Assembly: GCA_013202335.1 (NCBI GenBank)
Contig: JABMQR010000309.1
Span: 1-6,864 of the forward strand
DNA: 6,864 bases
Reading direction: 5' to 3'
Origin: Bacteroidota bacterium
Lineage (GTDB): Bacteria > Spirochaetota > Spirochaetia > JABMQR01
Positions within the stretch are counted from its first letter, which is position 1, and every line of letters starts with the position of its first letter. Shown in pieces: positions 1 to 6,653 of the stretch. The translations under genes and the position numbers were made by a program. A model generated the notes under the pieces. That model was not told the origin of the DNA and searched no databases. It was given only the letters and a program-made list of their open reading frames with translations.

Positions 1-2302
1 CAATTATGTTGGTTCGGAGCATATCTTTTTGGCTCTCATTAAAGAAAGTGAAGGATTAGCTTTTCAGATTATTAGTAAATTTGGGGTTTCTCACACAAAA
101 GCACGTCAATCAGTTGTTAAAATTGTTGGAGAAGGAGATAAATCTGGAGATCAGATAAAAAAGAAGTCTTTGACACCTACGCTTGATAAGTATTCAAGAA
201 ACTTAACTAAATTGGCCATTGAAGGAAAAATTGATCCTGTTATAGGAAGAGGAGACGAAGTAACTAGAGTTGTACAAATATTAACAAGGCGAAAAAAGAA
301 TAATCCTGTGTTAATTGGTGAACCGGGAGTGGGGAAAACTGCGATCGTTGAGGGTCTTGCCCGACGAATTGTTTCCGGGGATGTGCCGGAAATGTTGAAG
401 TTTAAAAAACTTTTAACACTTGATCTTGGAGCTCTGATTGCCGGTGCAAAATTCCGTGGAGAATTTGAAGAGAGGCTTAAAGCAGTAATCAAGGAAGTGG
501 CAGAATCAGAGGGCGAAATTATTTTATTCATTGATGAGCTCCATACAGTAGTTGGTGCCGGCGCTGCAGAAGGTTCTACAGATGCATCAAATCTATTGAA
601 ACCGGCACTGGCAAGAGGTGAGCTGCGTGCAATCGGCGCAACAACTTTGGATGAATACCGTAAATATATTGAGAAGGATCCGGCACTTGAGAGGAGATTT
701 CAGCCGGTTTTAGCCAAGGAGCCTTCGGTTGAGTCAACAATAGCCATTTTGAGAGGGCTAAAAGAACGGTATGAGGTGCACCATGGTGTCAGAATTAAAG
801 ATGAAGCACTCATTGCAGCTGCAACCCTGTCTGATAGGTATATAACTTCTCGATTTCTTCCGGATAAAGCTATTGATCTCATTGATGAAGCAGGAAGTAG
901 ATTGAAGATGGAAATTGATAGCCAGCCGATTGAAATTGATCAGATTGATCGGAGAATTCTTCAGCTGAATATTGAGAAACAGGCACTGAAAGGTGAGGAA
1001 GATGCAAAATCCCGGGATCGGTTGAAAAAATTGGATAAGGAGCTCGCGGATCTTCAGACAATTTATGATGGTTTGAGCATGCAGTGGAGGAACGAGAAGA
1101 ATATAATCGATACACTCAGGGGGCTGAAAGCGAAGATTGAGCAGTTGAAAACTGATGAGCTGCAGTCTGAAAGAAGCGGTGACCTAACCAAAGCTGCAGA
1201 GATAAAACATGGGTTGATTCCTGGTCTCGCTGCTGAGATGGAAAGAAAAAGTGTTGAGCTTGAGAGTGTTCAGTCTGAGAGACAGCTCCTGAGAGAAGAG
1301 GTTTCCGAAGAGGACGTTGCTCAGGTATTATCTGCCTGGACGGGTATACCGATAACAAAGATGCTCACATCAGAAATACAGAAATACCTGAATTTGGAAA
1401 AAATTCTTGCTGAAAGGGTTGTCGGGCAGCATGAGGCAATTCAGAAGATCTCTGATGCAGTGCGCAGAAATAAAGCTGGGGTTGCTGATGAGGGAAGACC
1501 CCTCGGCTCATTTATTTTTATTGGACCGACAGGTGTGGGAAAAACTGAGCTTGCAAAGACTTTAGCAGCATTTTTGTTTGATGATGAACGGGCGCTGACC
1601 CGTATAGATATGAGCGAGTATATGGAGAAGCATACGGTGTCCCGTTTGATAGGGGCTCCTCCCGGATATGTGGGATATGACCAGGGTGGGCAGCTTACTG
1701 AGGCAGTCAGGAGACGTTCCTATTCAGTAATTCTTTTTGATGAGATTGAAAAGGCGCATCCTGATGTCTTTAATATTCTTCTGCAGCTGCTTGATGATGG
1801 AAGGCTGACTGATGGACAGGGCAGAGTGGTCAATTTCCGTAATGTTATTATTATCATGACGAGTAATCTGGGAAGCGATCTCCTGCTTAATGCAGAAAGC
1901 TTTGATGAGGTCAGGCCGCACATAAACCAGTTGTTAAAGCAGACGTTTAAACCAGAGTTTCTGAACCGAATTGATGATATTATTCCTTTCAACAGACTGG
2001 ATAAGCAGCAGATTAGTAAGATTATAATGCTCCAGCTGAATCTGCTTAAGTCCCGGCTTAGCGGTCGTAATATTACTCTGGATATAACGGATGAAGCACT
2101 TGAAAGTATTGCTCATTACGGGTTTGATCCGGCTTTCGGTGCAAGGCCGGTAAAGCGGGCTATTCAGAATTTGCTTCAGAATCCACTGGCAAGGGGCTTG
2201 CTGGATGGAACAATTGCTGAAGGAGATACCGTTTTAGTAGAGGCTGCCGAAACAGGCGGTGTCGATGGTGATGGGATGGAGCTGATGCTTACGACCCGCT
2301 GA
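1..2302 (+). CDS. clpB: ATP-dependent disaggregase ClpB (5'-truncated by window edge)
   Basis: ClpB is a cytosolic hexameric AAA+ machine that threads aggregated proteins through its pore, working with DnaK/DnaJ/GrpE. The frame is open from base 2 with no stop, and the first residues ([13 protein letters not shown]) match the second repeat of the Clp N-domain, so the true start lies upstream. 766 residues are visible against about 860 in the family, so roughly 90-95 are missing. Numbering visible residues from base 2: Walker A of NBD1 GEPGVGKT 106-113; Walker B ILFIDELH 174-181; the ALERRF arginine-finger region about 228-233; a long charged coiled-coil middle domain about 309-434, which identifies ClpB rather than ClpC or ClpA; Walker A of NBD2 GPTGVGKT 508-515; pore loop GYVGYDQGG; Walker [10 protein letters not shown] 576-584; sensor-2 GARPVKR near the end. 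Both ATPase sites look intact. No ClpP-docking IGF/L loop was seen, as expected for ClpB. The TGA at 2300-2302 lies inside the convergent neighbour. The TTG at 29 is an internal codon, not the start. Confidence 0.97.
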   Translation, partial: NYVGSEHIFLALIKESEGLAFQIISKFGVSHTKARQSVVKIVGEGDKSGDQIKKKSLTPTLDKYSRNLTKLAIEGKIDPVIGRGDEVTRVVQILTRRKKNNPVLIGEPGVGKTAIVEGLARRIVSGDVPEMLKFKKLLTLDLGALIAGAKFRGEFEERLKAVIKEVAESEGEIILFIDELHTVVGAGAAEGSTDASNLLKPALARGELRAIGATTLDEYRKYIEKDPALERRFQPVLAKEPSVESTIAILRGLKERYEVHHGVRIKDEALIAAATLSDRYITSRFLPDKAIDLIDEAGSRLKMEIDSQPIEIDQIDRRILQLNIEKQALKGEEDAKSRDRLKKLDKELADLQTIYDGLSMQWRNEKNIIDTLRGLKAKIEQLKTDELQSERSGDLTKAAEIKHGLIPGLAAEMERKSVELESVQSERQLLREEVSEEDVAQVLSAWTGIPITKMLTSEIQKYLNLEKILAERVVGQHEAIQKISDAVRRNKAGVADEGRPLGSFIFIGPTGVGKTELAKTLAAFLFDDERALTRIDMSEYMEKHTVSRLIGAPPGYVGYDQGGQLTEAVRRRSYSVILFDEIEKAHPDVFNILLQLLDDGRLTDGQGRVVNFRNVIIIMTSNLGSDLLLNAESFDEVRPHINQLLKQTFKPEFLNRIDDIIPFNRLDKQQISKIIMLQLNLLKSRLSGRNITLDITDEALESIAHYGFDPAFGARPVKRAIQNLLQNPLARGLLDGTIAEGDTVLVEAAETGGVDGDGMELMLTTR

Positions 2303-2870
2303 TAAGTTGATTGTAAGATTCCAGAGTATCTATATCAGTAATATATGCAGGGTCATCGGTATGAAAATAGGATACAGCATGGGATTTGAAAACATCCCTC
2401 ATCGAGTCGCTGTCCCGTGATTTGAGAAGGGTTTCCCGTACAGATCCGGAAAAGATTACCGGATGTCCGGGTACGGTTCCACAGAGAGGTTGTACTATTT
2501 CAATACTGTTGCCCTGCTGCTGTGCGAAATAGTCAAGCAGGGTTGTGATGTGGGATGTTTTAATAAGGGGCAGATCGGCATGGAGAATGAAAAAAACCCC
2601 TTTTTCAATCTCAGCAACCCCTGCACGTATCGATGAGAACATACCGAGGGTATATTCGGTGTTTTGTATAAAGGTAATTTCGGGATTTCCGGCAAAATGT
2701 TCACGCAGCTCGTAACTCCGATGTCCAGTAACCATGATGACTTTGGCGGCAGCAGAAAGAGCCGTCTCCACTACCTGATCAATGATGGGTCTTCCGAGAT
2801 AAGGAAGCATTATTTTCCACTCTTTCATTCTTGATGAGAGTCCTGCGGCTGGGATTATGCATGAAATCAT
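2289..2870 (-). CDS. MobA/MocA-family nucleotidyltransferase, probable molybdenum cofactor cytidylyltransferase
   Basis: This 193-residue protein has the single-domain Rossmann-like NTP-transferase fold of the MobA/MocA group, which in known members transfers CMP or GMP to molybdopterin in the cytosol. Visible motifs: the N-terminal nucleotide-binding loop PAAGLSSRM (8-14 core) with Lys19 and LPYLGRPI following; GMFSSIRAG (76-84), close to the GMSSSLRAG of MocA; HADLP (97-101) with the metal-binding Asp99; GHPVIF (135-140), also MocA-like; and DIDTLESY (179-186), equivalent to the DIDTPED motif near the C-terminus. Length is normal for the family. GHPVIF and DIDT favour MocA (CMP transfer, serving xanthine-dehydrogenase-type enzymes) over MobA, but no molybdoenzyme gene is visible here to confirm the substrate, so I give no symbol. 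The ATG at 2870 places the motif at the usual distance from the start. No Shine-Dalgarno sequence precedes it; instead a -10-like box ends 6 nt upstream. The TAA at 2289-2291 lies within the last codons of clpB on the other strand. Confidence 0.85.
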   Translation of the reverse strand: MISCIIPAAGLSSRMKEWKIMLPYLGRPIIDQVVETALSAAAKVIMVTGHRSYELREHFAGNPEITFIQNTEYTLGMFSSIRAGVAEIEKGVFFILHADLPLIKTSHITTLLDYFAQQQGNSIEIVQPLCGTVPGHPVIFSGSVRETLLKSRDSDSMRDVFKSHAVSYFHTDDPAYITDIDTLESYNQLISGS

Positions 2871-2876
2871 ACAGGA

Positions 2877-2906
2877 ATCATATCATGTGAATGCCAGTAT
2901 TATCAA
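2877..2906 (-). promoter_or_regulatory. Putative promoter of the MocA-like gene, probably leaderless
   Basis: Read on the minus strand: -35 TTGATA (2901-2906), an 18-bp spacer, then -10 TATGAT (2877-2882) preceded by TG one base upstream, an extended -10. Both hexamers match the sigma-70 consensus at 5 of 6 positions. Only 6 nt separate the -10 box from the ATG at 2870, so transcription would start at or next to the first base of the start codon. No ribosome binding site is present in this interval. Call made by eye; no transcript data. Confidence 0.6.
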
Positions 2907-2939
2907 TGAATTACAGAGTTATTAAGATTGTGATTATGA

Positions 2940-2968
2940 TTGCAATGACGTACATGAATCGTTATAAT
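2940..2968 (+). promoter_or_regulatory. Putative promoter of the DUF554 gene, probably leaderless
   Basis: -35 TTGCAA (2940-2945, 4 of 6 consensus) is followed by a spacer of exactly 17 bp and a perfect -10 TATAAT (2963-2968). The chosen ATG at 2975 follows the -10 box after 6 nt, so the predicted transcription start coincides with the A of the ATG. There is no Shine-Dalgarno sequence before 2975. The -35 boxes of this promoter and of its divergent partner are about 33 bp apart. Confidence 0.6.
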
Positions 2969-2974
2969 TGCCGG

Positions 2975-3709
2975 ATGGCAGCAACAATCATTAACTGTTT
3001 AACCGTTATTATCGGCTCCCTCATCGGCCTTGTATTTCATGCAAGGATTAAGAACTCCATAAAGGAAGTGGTTTTTATCAGTTCCGGATTCATATCCCTT
3101 CTGGTCGGGTTTAGTATGGCTTTGGGATCACAGAGTTATCTTATCGTGCTTTTTTCACTCACTATCGGCGGCGTTATAGGATATCTTTTAAATATTGAGG
3201 GTGGAATACTGCATCTCGGTTCATTTTTTGAGAGAGTTGTTAAACGGGGACGACTGGATGATACACATTCTGCCTCAAAGAATTTTGCATTGGGATTTCT
3301 GAATGCCTCTGTTCTTTTTTGTGTTGGTGCAATGACCATAGTCGGAGCAATTAAAGCGGGGGCAGAAGGGGATTTTGAACTCATTCTGATTAAATCTGTT
3401 ATGGATGGCTTTATGGCTATTATGTTTACCGCTGCGTATGGTATCGGGGTAATTTTTTCAGCCATTACCATATTGGTATATCAGGGGGGATTAACCCTTG
3501 CCGGAGCATGGCTCGCACCGCATATCGGAGATGCCGGTCTGGTAGAACTCTCTGCGGTCGGCGGTGTTATGGTAATTATGATTGGTATAAATCTACTGAA
3601 CCTGAGGGAGATAAAGACCTCAAACTTTCTGCCGGCACTGTTAATTGTTCCTGTACTGACGTCAGTATCTCCCTGGGTTTCAGAAGTTTTCAATTCTGTG
3701 ATTCACTAA
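2975..3709 (+). CDS. DUF554-family integral membrane protein
   Basis: This 244-residue, very hydrophobic protein matches DUF554 (the YdfK/YqgA type) as I know the family; its function is not established, though transport is often assumed. Likely membrane segments lie near residues 4-21, 33-50, 54-72, 108-127, 145-168 and 190-210, with one more close to the C-terminus. Family-typical stretches are the N-terminal xxTIINxLxVIIGxLIG, GGVIGYLLNIEG (65-76), FCVGAMTIVGAI (115-126), KSVMDGF (140-146) and the VYQGGLTL loop (168-175). The only sizeable polar stretch is about residues 86-104. The frame is open back to an ATG at 2891, but family members begin with a sequence like MAATIINC, so I chose the ATG at 2975. 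The extra 28 codons contain the promoter-like elements and look non-coding. The TAA (3707-3709) directly abuts the glgP stop codon on the opposite strand. Confidence 0.85.
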   Translation: MAATIINCLTVIIGSLIGLVFHARIKNSIKEVVFISSGFISLLVGFSMALGSQSYLIVLFSLTIGGVIGYLLNIEGGILHLGSFFERVVKRGRLDDTHSASKNFALGFLNASVLFCVGAMTIVGAIKAGAEGDFELILIKSVMDGFMAIMFTAAYGIGVIFSAITILVYQGGLTLAGAWLAPHIGDAGLVELSAVGGVMVIMIGINLLNLREIKTSNFLPALLIVPVLTSVSPWVSEVFNSVIH

Positions 3710-6214
3710 TTAATGCGGAGCAGCCGCAGCATCATCCAGACTCAATGAAGGCGATTCGTATCCCTGCACTCTGCTGGGAGCAACATTCCAGATCTCTTTT
3801 GTGTATTCCCCAATTGTCCGGTCTGATGAAAACTTAGCTGAAGAGGCAATATTCATAACAGCCATTCTGTTCCATCTCAGCCTGTCAGCGTATGCTTTAA
3901 CTGCCAGAGCATGAGAATCTTTGTATGATCCAAGATCTGCAAAGTGCATATAACGATCACCTTCATCAAACAGAGATCTGCGGAGGGGTTCAAAAATCCC
4001 CGGCTCACTTATATTAAAGTAACCTGAGAGGATCAGCTCAATTGCCTGCCTTATCTCATTATCCTGTGAACAGCTAACATAGGGGTCGTATGTATCTCTT
4101 TTTTGCTCTATCTCATCGGCGGAATTTCCAAAAATGAATATATTGTCTTTGCCTGCTTCTTCCATTATCTCGATATTTGCACCGTCAAGTGTTCCCAGGG
4201 TAATTGCCCCGTTGCACATAAACTTCATATTACCGGTTCCTGAAGCTTCGGTACCAGCAGTTGATATCTGCTCGGAAATGTTTGTTGCAGGTATGATTTT
4301 TTCTGCCATTGAAACACGATAGTTTGGCATAAAGTAGACCTTTAAAAGGTTTTTCACTGCTGAATCATTGTTTATTGTTTCTGAGATGCTGTTAATAAAC
4401 TTTATGATAAGTTTTGCCAACACATACCCGGGTGCAGCTTTTCCACCGAACAGGAAAGTTATTGGCTGCATACCGTCTGTTTTTCCCTCCCTGATTCTAT
4501 TATAAAGAATTATAATATGAAGAGCATTGAGTAATTGACGCTTGTATTCATGGATTCGTTTGACCTGTACATCAAATATAGTTTCCGGATCAACTGACCA
4601 TCCAAAATTTCTATTCAGGTAATTCGACGCCTCAACTTTTGAGATAGTTTTCACTTTATCAAACTCTTTCAGGAAAGAGGTGTCATCTGCATATTTCTTC
4701 AGATCAGAAATACGGTTAAAATCGGTAATCCAGCTATCTCCGATAGCTCCGTTAATTAATGATGCCAGCGGAGGGTTCGCCTTTAACAGCCAGCGTCTTT
4801 GCGTTATTCCATTTGTTTTATTGTTGAACCTTTTTGGAAAGATTTGTGCAAACTCCGGGAACATACGGCTTTTCAGTAAGTCAGTGTGTAAACGGGCAAC
4901 CCCGTTGGTTGAGTGCGATCCAATAATACTCAGGTTTGCCATTCGTATCTGTCGTGGATTAGAATCCTCTATTATACTTACGCGGCTGATTTTTCCTGTA
5001 TTGCCGGGGAAAAAGGTGACAGCCCTCTGAAGAAATCGATGATTAATTTCATAAATAATCTGCAGGTGGCGCGGAAGATTTGCTTCCAGCATGGGAACGG
5101 ACCATTTTTCCAGAGCTTCCGGCATAAGCGTATGGTTGGTATATCCTACTGATCTTACTGTGATATCCCATGCTTCATTCCAACCAAGATGTTCAATATC
5201 AAGGAGAATTCTCATAAGTTCGGGTATAGCCAGGGAAGGGTGGGTATCGTTAAGCTGAAGCGCCGCATGATCCGGGAATTTAGCCCAGGGTTCATCTGAT
5301 TTTCTGAAACGTCTGAGAATATCCGCCAAAGAACAGGCTACAAAGAAATATTGTTGTCTAAGACGAAGCTCTTTACCCAGGTAAAGAGTATCGTTAGGGT
5401 AGAGTACCTGACTAAGGTTTTCAGCGAGTACTTTGGATTTAACCGCCTCAACATAGTCTCCCTCGTTAAAATCGTGGAGATTAAACCCTTCGGGTGCCCG
5501 GGCGCTCCACAGGCGTAATGTATTTACGGTATTGCCGCCATATCCGACAATAGGTGTGTCGTAGGCAATTCCGATTACCTGCTGGGTATCTATCCATTTG
5601 AAATGTATTTCGTCGTTCTCTTTGATAGGTTCAACCCGTCCGCCAAAATTTACCGGAATACAAATATCGCTCCGCTCAATTTCCCATGGGTTGCCGAATC
5701 TTAACCAGTCGTCCGGCTGTTCTGTCTGGTATCCATTTACTATATGCTGTTTGAAGATACCGTAGTTGTATCTGATTCCGTATCCATAAGCGGGGAGGTC
5801 CATGGTAGCCATGGAATCGAGGAAACATGCGGCAAGTCTGCCTAATCCTCCGTTGCCGAGACCAGCATCAACTTCATTATCCGCCAGCTCTTCAAGTGAG
5901 TATCCCAGATCATTCAGTGCATCCTGGAAGGGCTTTTCAAGCTGCAGATTGATGATGTTATTTGTCATTGCTCTGCCCATAAGGAACTCAAGGGAGAGAT
6001 AGTAGACACGTTTTACACTATTGTCATGATGTGACTGCTGGGTCTTGATCCATTGGTGGATAAGTCTGTCTCTCACCGTAAGGGCCAGTGAATAGTATTT
6101 ATCATGAATCGAGGATGAATACCGATCGCACCCCAGTGTGTACTTTAAATGTTCGGCAAAATCCCATTTGATGGATTCACTGTCGTTTCCGTAGCGGATG
6201 CTTTTATTATTCAT
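3710..6214 (-). CDS. glgP: Glycogen/alpha-glucan phosphorylase
   Basis: This PLP-dependent GT35 enzyme releases glucose-1-phosphate from the non-reducing ends of glycogen or maltodextrin using inorganic phosphate, in the cytosol. At 834 residues it has normal family length. Visible landmarks: NGGLGRLAACFLDS (121-134); QLNDTHPSLAIPELMR (320-335), including the catalytic-loop Asp323; TNHTLMPEALEKW (359-371) with active-site His361; RIHEYKRQ (553-560); FGGKAAPGY (589-597); NYRVSMAEKIIPA (631-643); and the PLP-site block TEASGTGNMKFMCNGA (655-670), where Lys664 should carry the PLP Schiff base. The N-terminus lacks the muscle-type Ser14 phosphorylation segment, as usual in bacteria. The last about 20 residues (after IWNVAPSRV), ending in an alanine run, look like a lineage-specific tail. 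The ATG at 6214 is supported by AGGGAG 5 nt upstream. No other glg gene is adjacent. Glycogen versus maltodextrin preference cannot be told from sequence alone, so malP is an alternative name. Confidence 0.96.
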   Translation of the reverse strand: MNNKSIRYGNDSESIKWDFAEHLKYTLGCDRYSSSIHDKYYSLALTVRDRLIHQWIKTQQSHHDNSVKRVYYLSLEFLMGRAMTNNIINLQLEKPFQDALNDLGYSLEELADNEVDAGLGNGGLGRLAACFLDSMATMDLPAYGYGIRYNYGIFKQHIVNGYQTEQPDDWLRFGNPWEIERSDICIPVNFGGRVEPIKENDEIHFKWIDTQQVIGIAYDTPIVGYGGNTVNTLRLWSARAPEGFNLHDFNEGDYVEAVKSKVLAENLSQVLYPNDTLYLGKELRLRQQYFFVACSLADILRRFRKSDEPWAKFPDHAALQLNDTHPSLAIPELMRILLDIEHLGWNEAWDITVRSVGYTNHTLMPEALEKWSVPMLEANLPRHLQIIYEINHRFLQRAVTFFPGNTGKISRVSIIEDSNPRQIRMANLSIIGSHSTNGVARLHTDLLKSRMFPEFAQIFPKRFNNKTNGITQRRWLLKANPPLASLINGAIGDSWITDFNRISDLKKYADDTSFLKEFDKVKTISKVEASNYLNRNFGWSVDPETIFDVQVKRIHEYKRQLLNALHIIILYNRIREGKTDGMQPITFLFGGKAAPGYVLAKLIIKFINSISETINNDSAVKNLLKVYFMPNYRVSMAEKIIPATNISEQISTAGTEASGTGNMKFMCNGAITLGTLDGANIEIMEEAGKDNIFIFGNSADEIEQKRDTYDPYVSCSQDNEIRQAIELILSGYFNISEPGIFEPLRRSLFDEGDRYMHFADLGSYKDSHALAVKAYADRLRWNRMAVMNIASSAKFSSDRTIGEYTKEIWNVAPSRVQGYESPSLSLDDAAAAPH

Positions 6215-6219
6215 ATCAA

Positions 6220-6225
6220 CTCCCT
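6220..6225 (-). promoter_or_regulatory. Ribosome binding site of glgP
   Basis: On the minus strand AGGGAG lies 5 nt before the ATG at 6214. This fixes the start codon and shows that the organism uses Shine-Dalgarno initiation, in contrast to the two divergent genes around 2870-2975 that have none. Confidence 0.8.
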
Positions 6226-6368
6226 GTTCTCAAACTGTAGGTGCGTGTGCAATGGTTCTCATTGGTACTTCGCTAATAAAATACGTAAAATTTAATCAAT
6301 TGTATAAATTAAAAAAATCTTTTTCTATAAAATAACCCAATTTTAAAATAAATAGAGTGAATTCGATC

Positions 6369-6382
6369 GTAAACCGGTTTAC
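6369..6382. promoter_or_regulatory. Putative LacI/GalR-family operator (14-bp perfect palindrome)
   Basis: GTAAACCGGTTTAC is a perfect inverted repeat with a central CG dinucleotide. It has the AAACCGGTTT core found in operators of some LacI-family sugar regulators (for example the AscG type). It starts about 5 nt downstream of the predicted glgP transcription start near 6387, the position where such a repressor would block initiation or early elongation. The regulator itself is not in the window. The assignment to this family rests on motif shape and position only. Confidence 0.55.
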
Positions 6383-6393
6383 TTCATTCTACA

Positions 6394-6423
6394 ATAATAG
6401 TCATAAAACATGATTATTTTCAA
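6394..6423 (-). promoter_or_regulatory. Putative glgP promoter
   Basis: On the minus strand: -35 TTGAAA (6418-6423, 5 of 6), an 18-bp spacer, and -10 TATTAT (6394-6399, 5 of 6). The predicted start is near 6387, giving a leader of roughly 170 nt. The region is AT-rich, so other -10-like matches nearer the gene exist, but none that I checked has an equally good -35 partner. Confidence 0.55.
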
Positions 6424-6441
6424 GTCAGGTATAAAAATCTC

Positions 6442-6470
6442 TTGACAAAAAATACCAGCTTTGCTATTTT
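6442..6470 (+). promoter_or_regulatory. Putative promoter of the tRNA-Thr / rpmG / tRNA-Trp operon
   Basis: A perfect -35 TTGACA (6442-6447), a spacer of exactly 17 bp, and -10 TATTTT (6465-6470, 4 of 6). Upstream DNA is AT-rich and could act as an UP element. Predicted start is near 6477, about 49 nt before the tRNA. Its -35 box is only 18 bp from the -35 box of the divergent glgP promoter. Confidence 0.7.
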
Positions 6471-6491
6471 TCCATCTACGTGGTTTTATGC

Positions 6492-6507
6492 CCGGACCAT
6501 AATCCGG
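6492..6507 (+). repeat. Small inverted repeat in the tRNA operon leader
   Basis: CCGGA (6492-6496) and TCCGG (6503-6507) can pair around a 6-nt loop in the transcribed leader, upstream of tRNA-Thr. With only five pairs and no T-run after it, it does not look like a terminator. It may influence 5' processing or be chance. Confidence 0.35.
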
Positions 6508-6525
6508 ATAATACTAGAATACCTT

Positions 6526-6598
6526 GCCCTTGTAGCTCAGTCGGTAGAGCACCACCATGGTAAGGTGGGGGTCACCGGTTCGAATCCGGTCGAGGGCT
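6526..6598 (+). tRNA. trnT: tRNA-Thr (anticodon GGU)
   Basis: A complete cloverleaf of 73 nt can be drawn: acceptor GCCCTTG (6526-6532) with CGAGGGC (6591-6597), containing one T-G wobble; D-stem GCTC/GAGC (6535-6538, 6547-6550); anticodon stem CCACC/GGTGG (6552-6556, 6564-6568) with loop ATGGTAA, giving anticodon GGT at 6559-6561; variable loop GGGTC; T-stem ACCGG/CCGGT with loop TTCGAAT. The discriminator is T6598. The 3' CCA is not encoded (the next bases are CAA), so it must be added by tRNA nucleotidyltransferase. The GGU anticodon reads ACC and ACU threonine codons. It is apparently co-transcribed with rpmG, whose start is 55 nt downstream. Confidence 0.96.
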
Positions 6599-6641
6599 CA
6601 AAAGACTGAATTGGTCGGTGCGGCAGCAGTGCAGAAATAAT

Positions 6642-6646
6642 GGGAG
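6642..6646 (+). promoter_or_regulatory. Ribosome binding site of rpmG
   Basis: GGGAG 7 nt upstream of the ATG at 6654. It selects this start over the upstream in-frame ATG at 6618 codon context, which would add residues not found in bL33 proteins. Confidence 0.75.
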
Positions 6647-6653
6647 TATATAT

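Larger units (their letters stand above)
6215..6525. other. Divergent AT-rich control region between glgP and the tRNA-Thr operon
   Basis: This 311-bp stretch has no plausible gene. From left to right it holds the glgP ribosome binding site, a predicted 5' untranslated leader of about 170 nt for glgP that is extremely AT-rich (about 6271-6360, with several A- and T-tracts), a 14-bp operator-like palindrome, the glgP promoter, the tRNA operon promoter, and a short leader with a small hairpin before tRNA-Thr. A small inverted repeat (CAATG, 5-nt loop, CATTG at 6250-6264) lies in the leader near the glgP start; its significance is doubtful. Confidence 0.75.

Noticed and set aside
29..31. TTG as the start codon of the ClpB reading frame
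   Set aside because: The frame stays open to the window edge and the upstream codons continue the Clp N-domain motif, so the gene simply begins before the window.
128..172. Internal translation start for a short ClpB isoform (GGAGAAGGAG sequence at 128-137)
   Set aside because: The purine-rich run looks like a Shine-Dalgarno sequence, but the nearest in-frame candidate start codon is a TTG at 170, more than 30 nt away.
2891..2974. N-terminal extension of the DUF554 protein starting at the ATG at 2891
   Set aside because: Family members start at the position of the ATG at 2975, the extra 28 residues have no family similarity that I can see, and the stretch contains a consensus -10 and a 17-bp-spaced -35 box.
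3508..3837. A 109-codon plus-strand frame across the DUF554/glgP junction
   Set aside because: It overlaps two well-supported genes in other frames, lacks any recognisable domain and has a low-quality, arginine- and serine-rich composition typical of shadow frames.
6288..6310. AATTTA ... TAAATT inverted repeat in the glgP leader
   Set aside because: It sits in a region made almost entirely of A and T, where such repeats arise by chance.
6492..6507. The CCGGA/TCCGG hairpin as a transcription terminator for anything upstream
   Set aside because: Only five pairs, no T-run afterwards, and it lies between the tRNA promoter and the tRNA, where a terminator is not expected.
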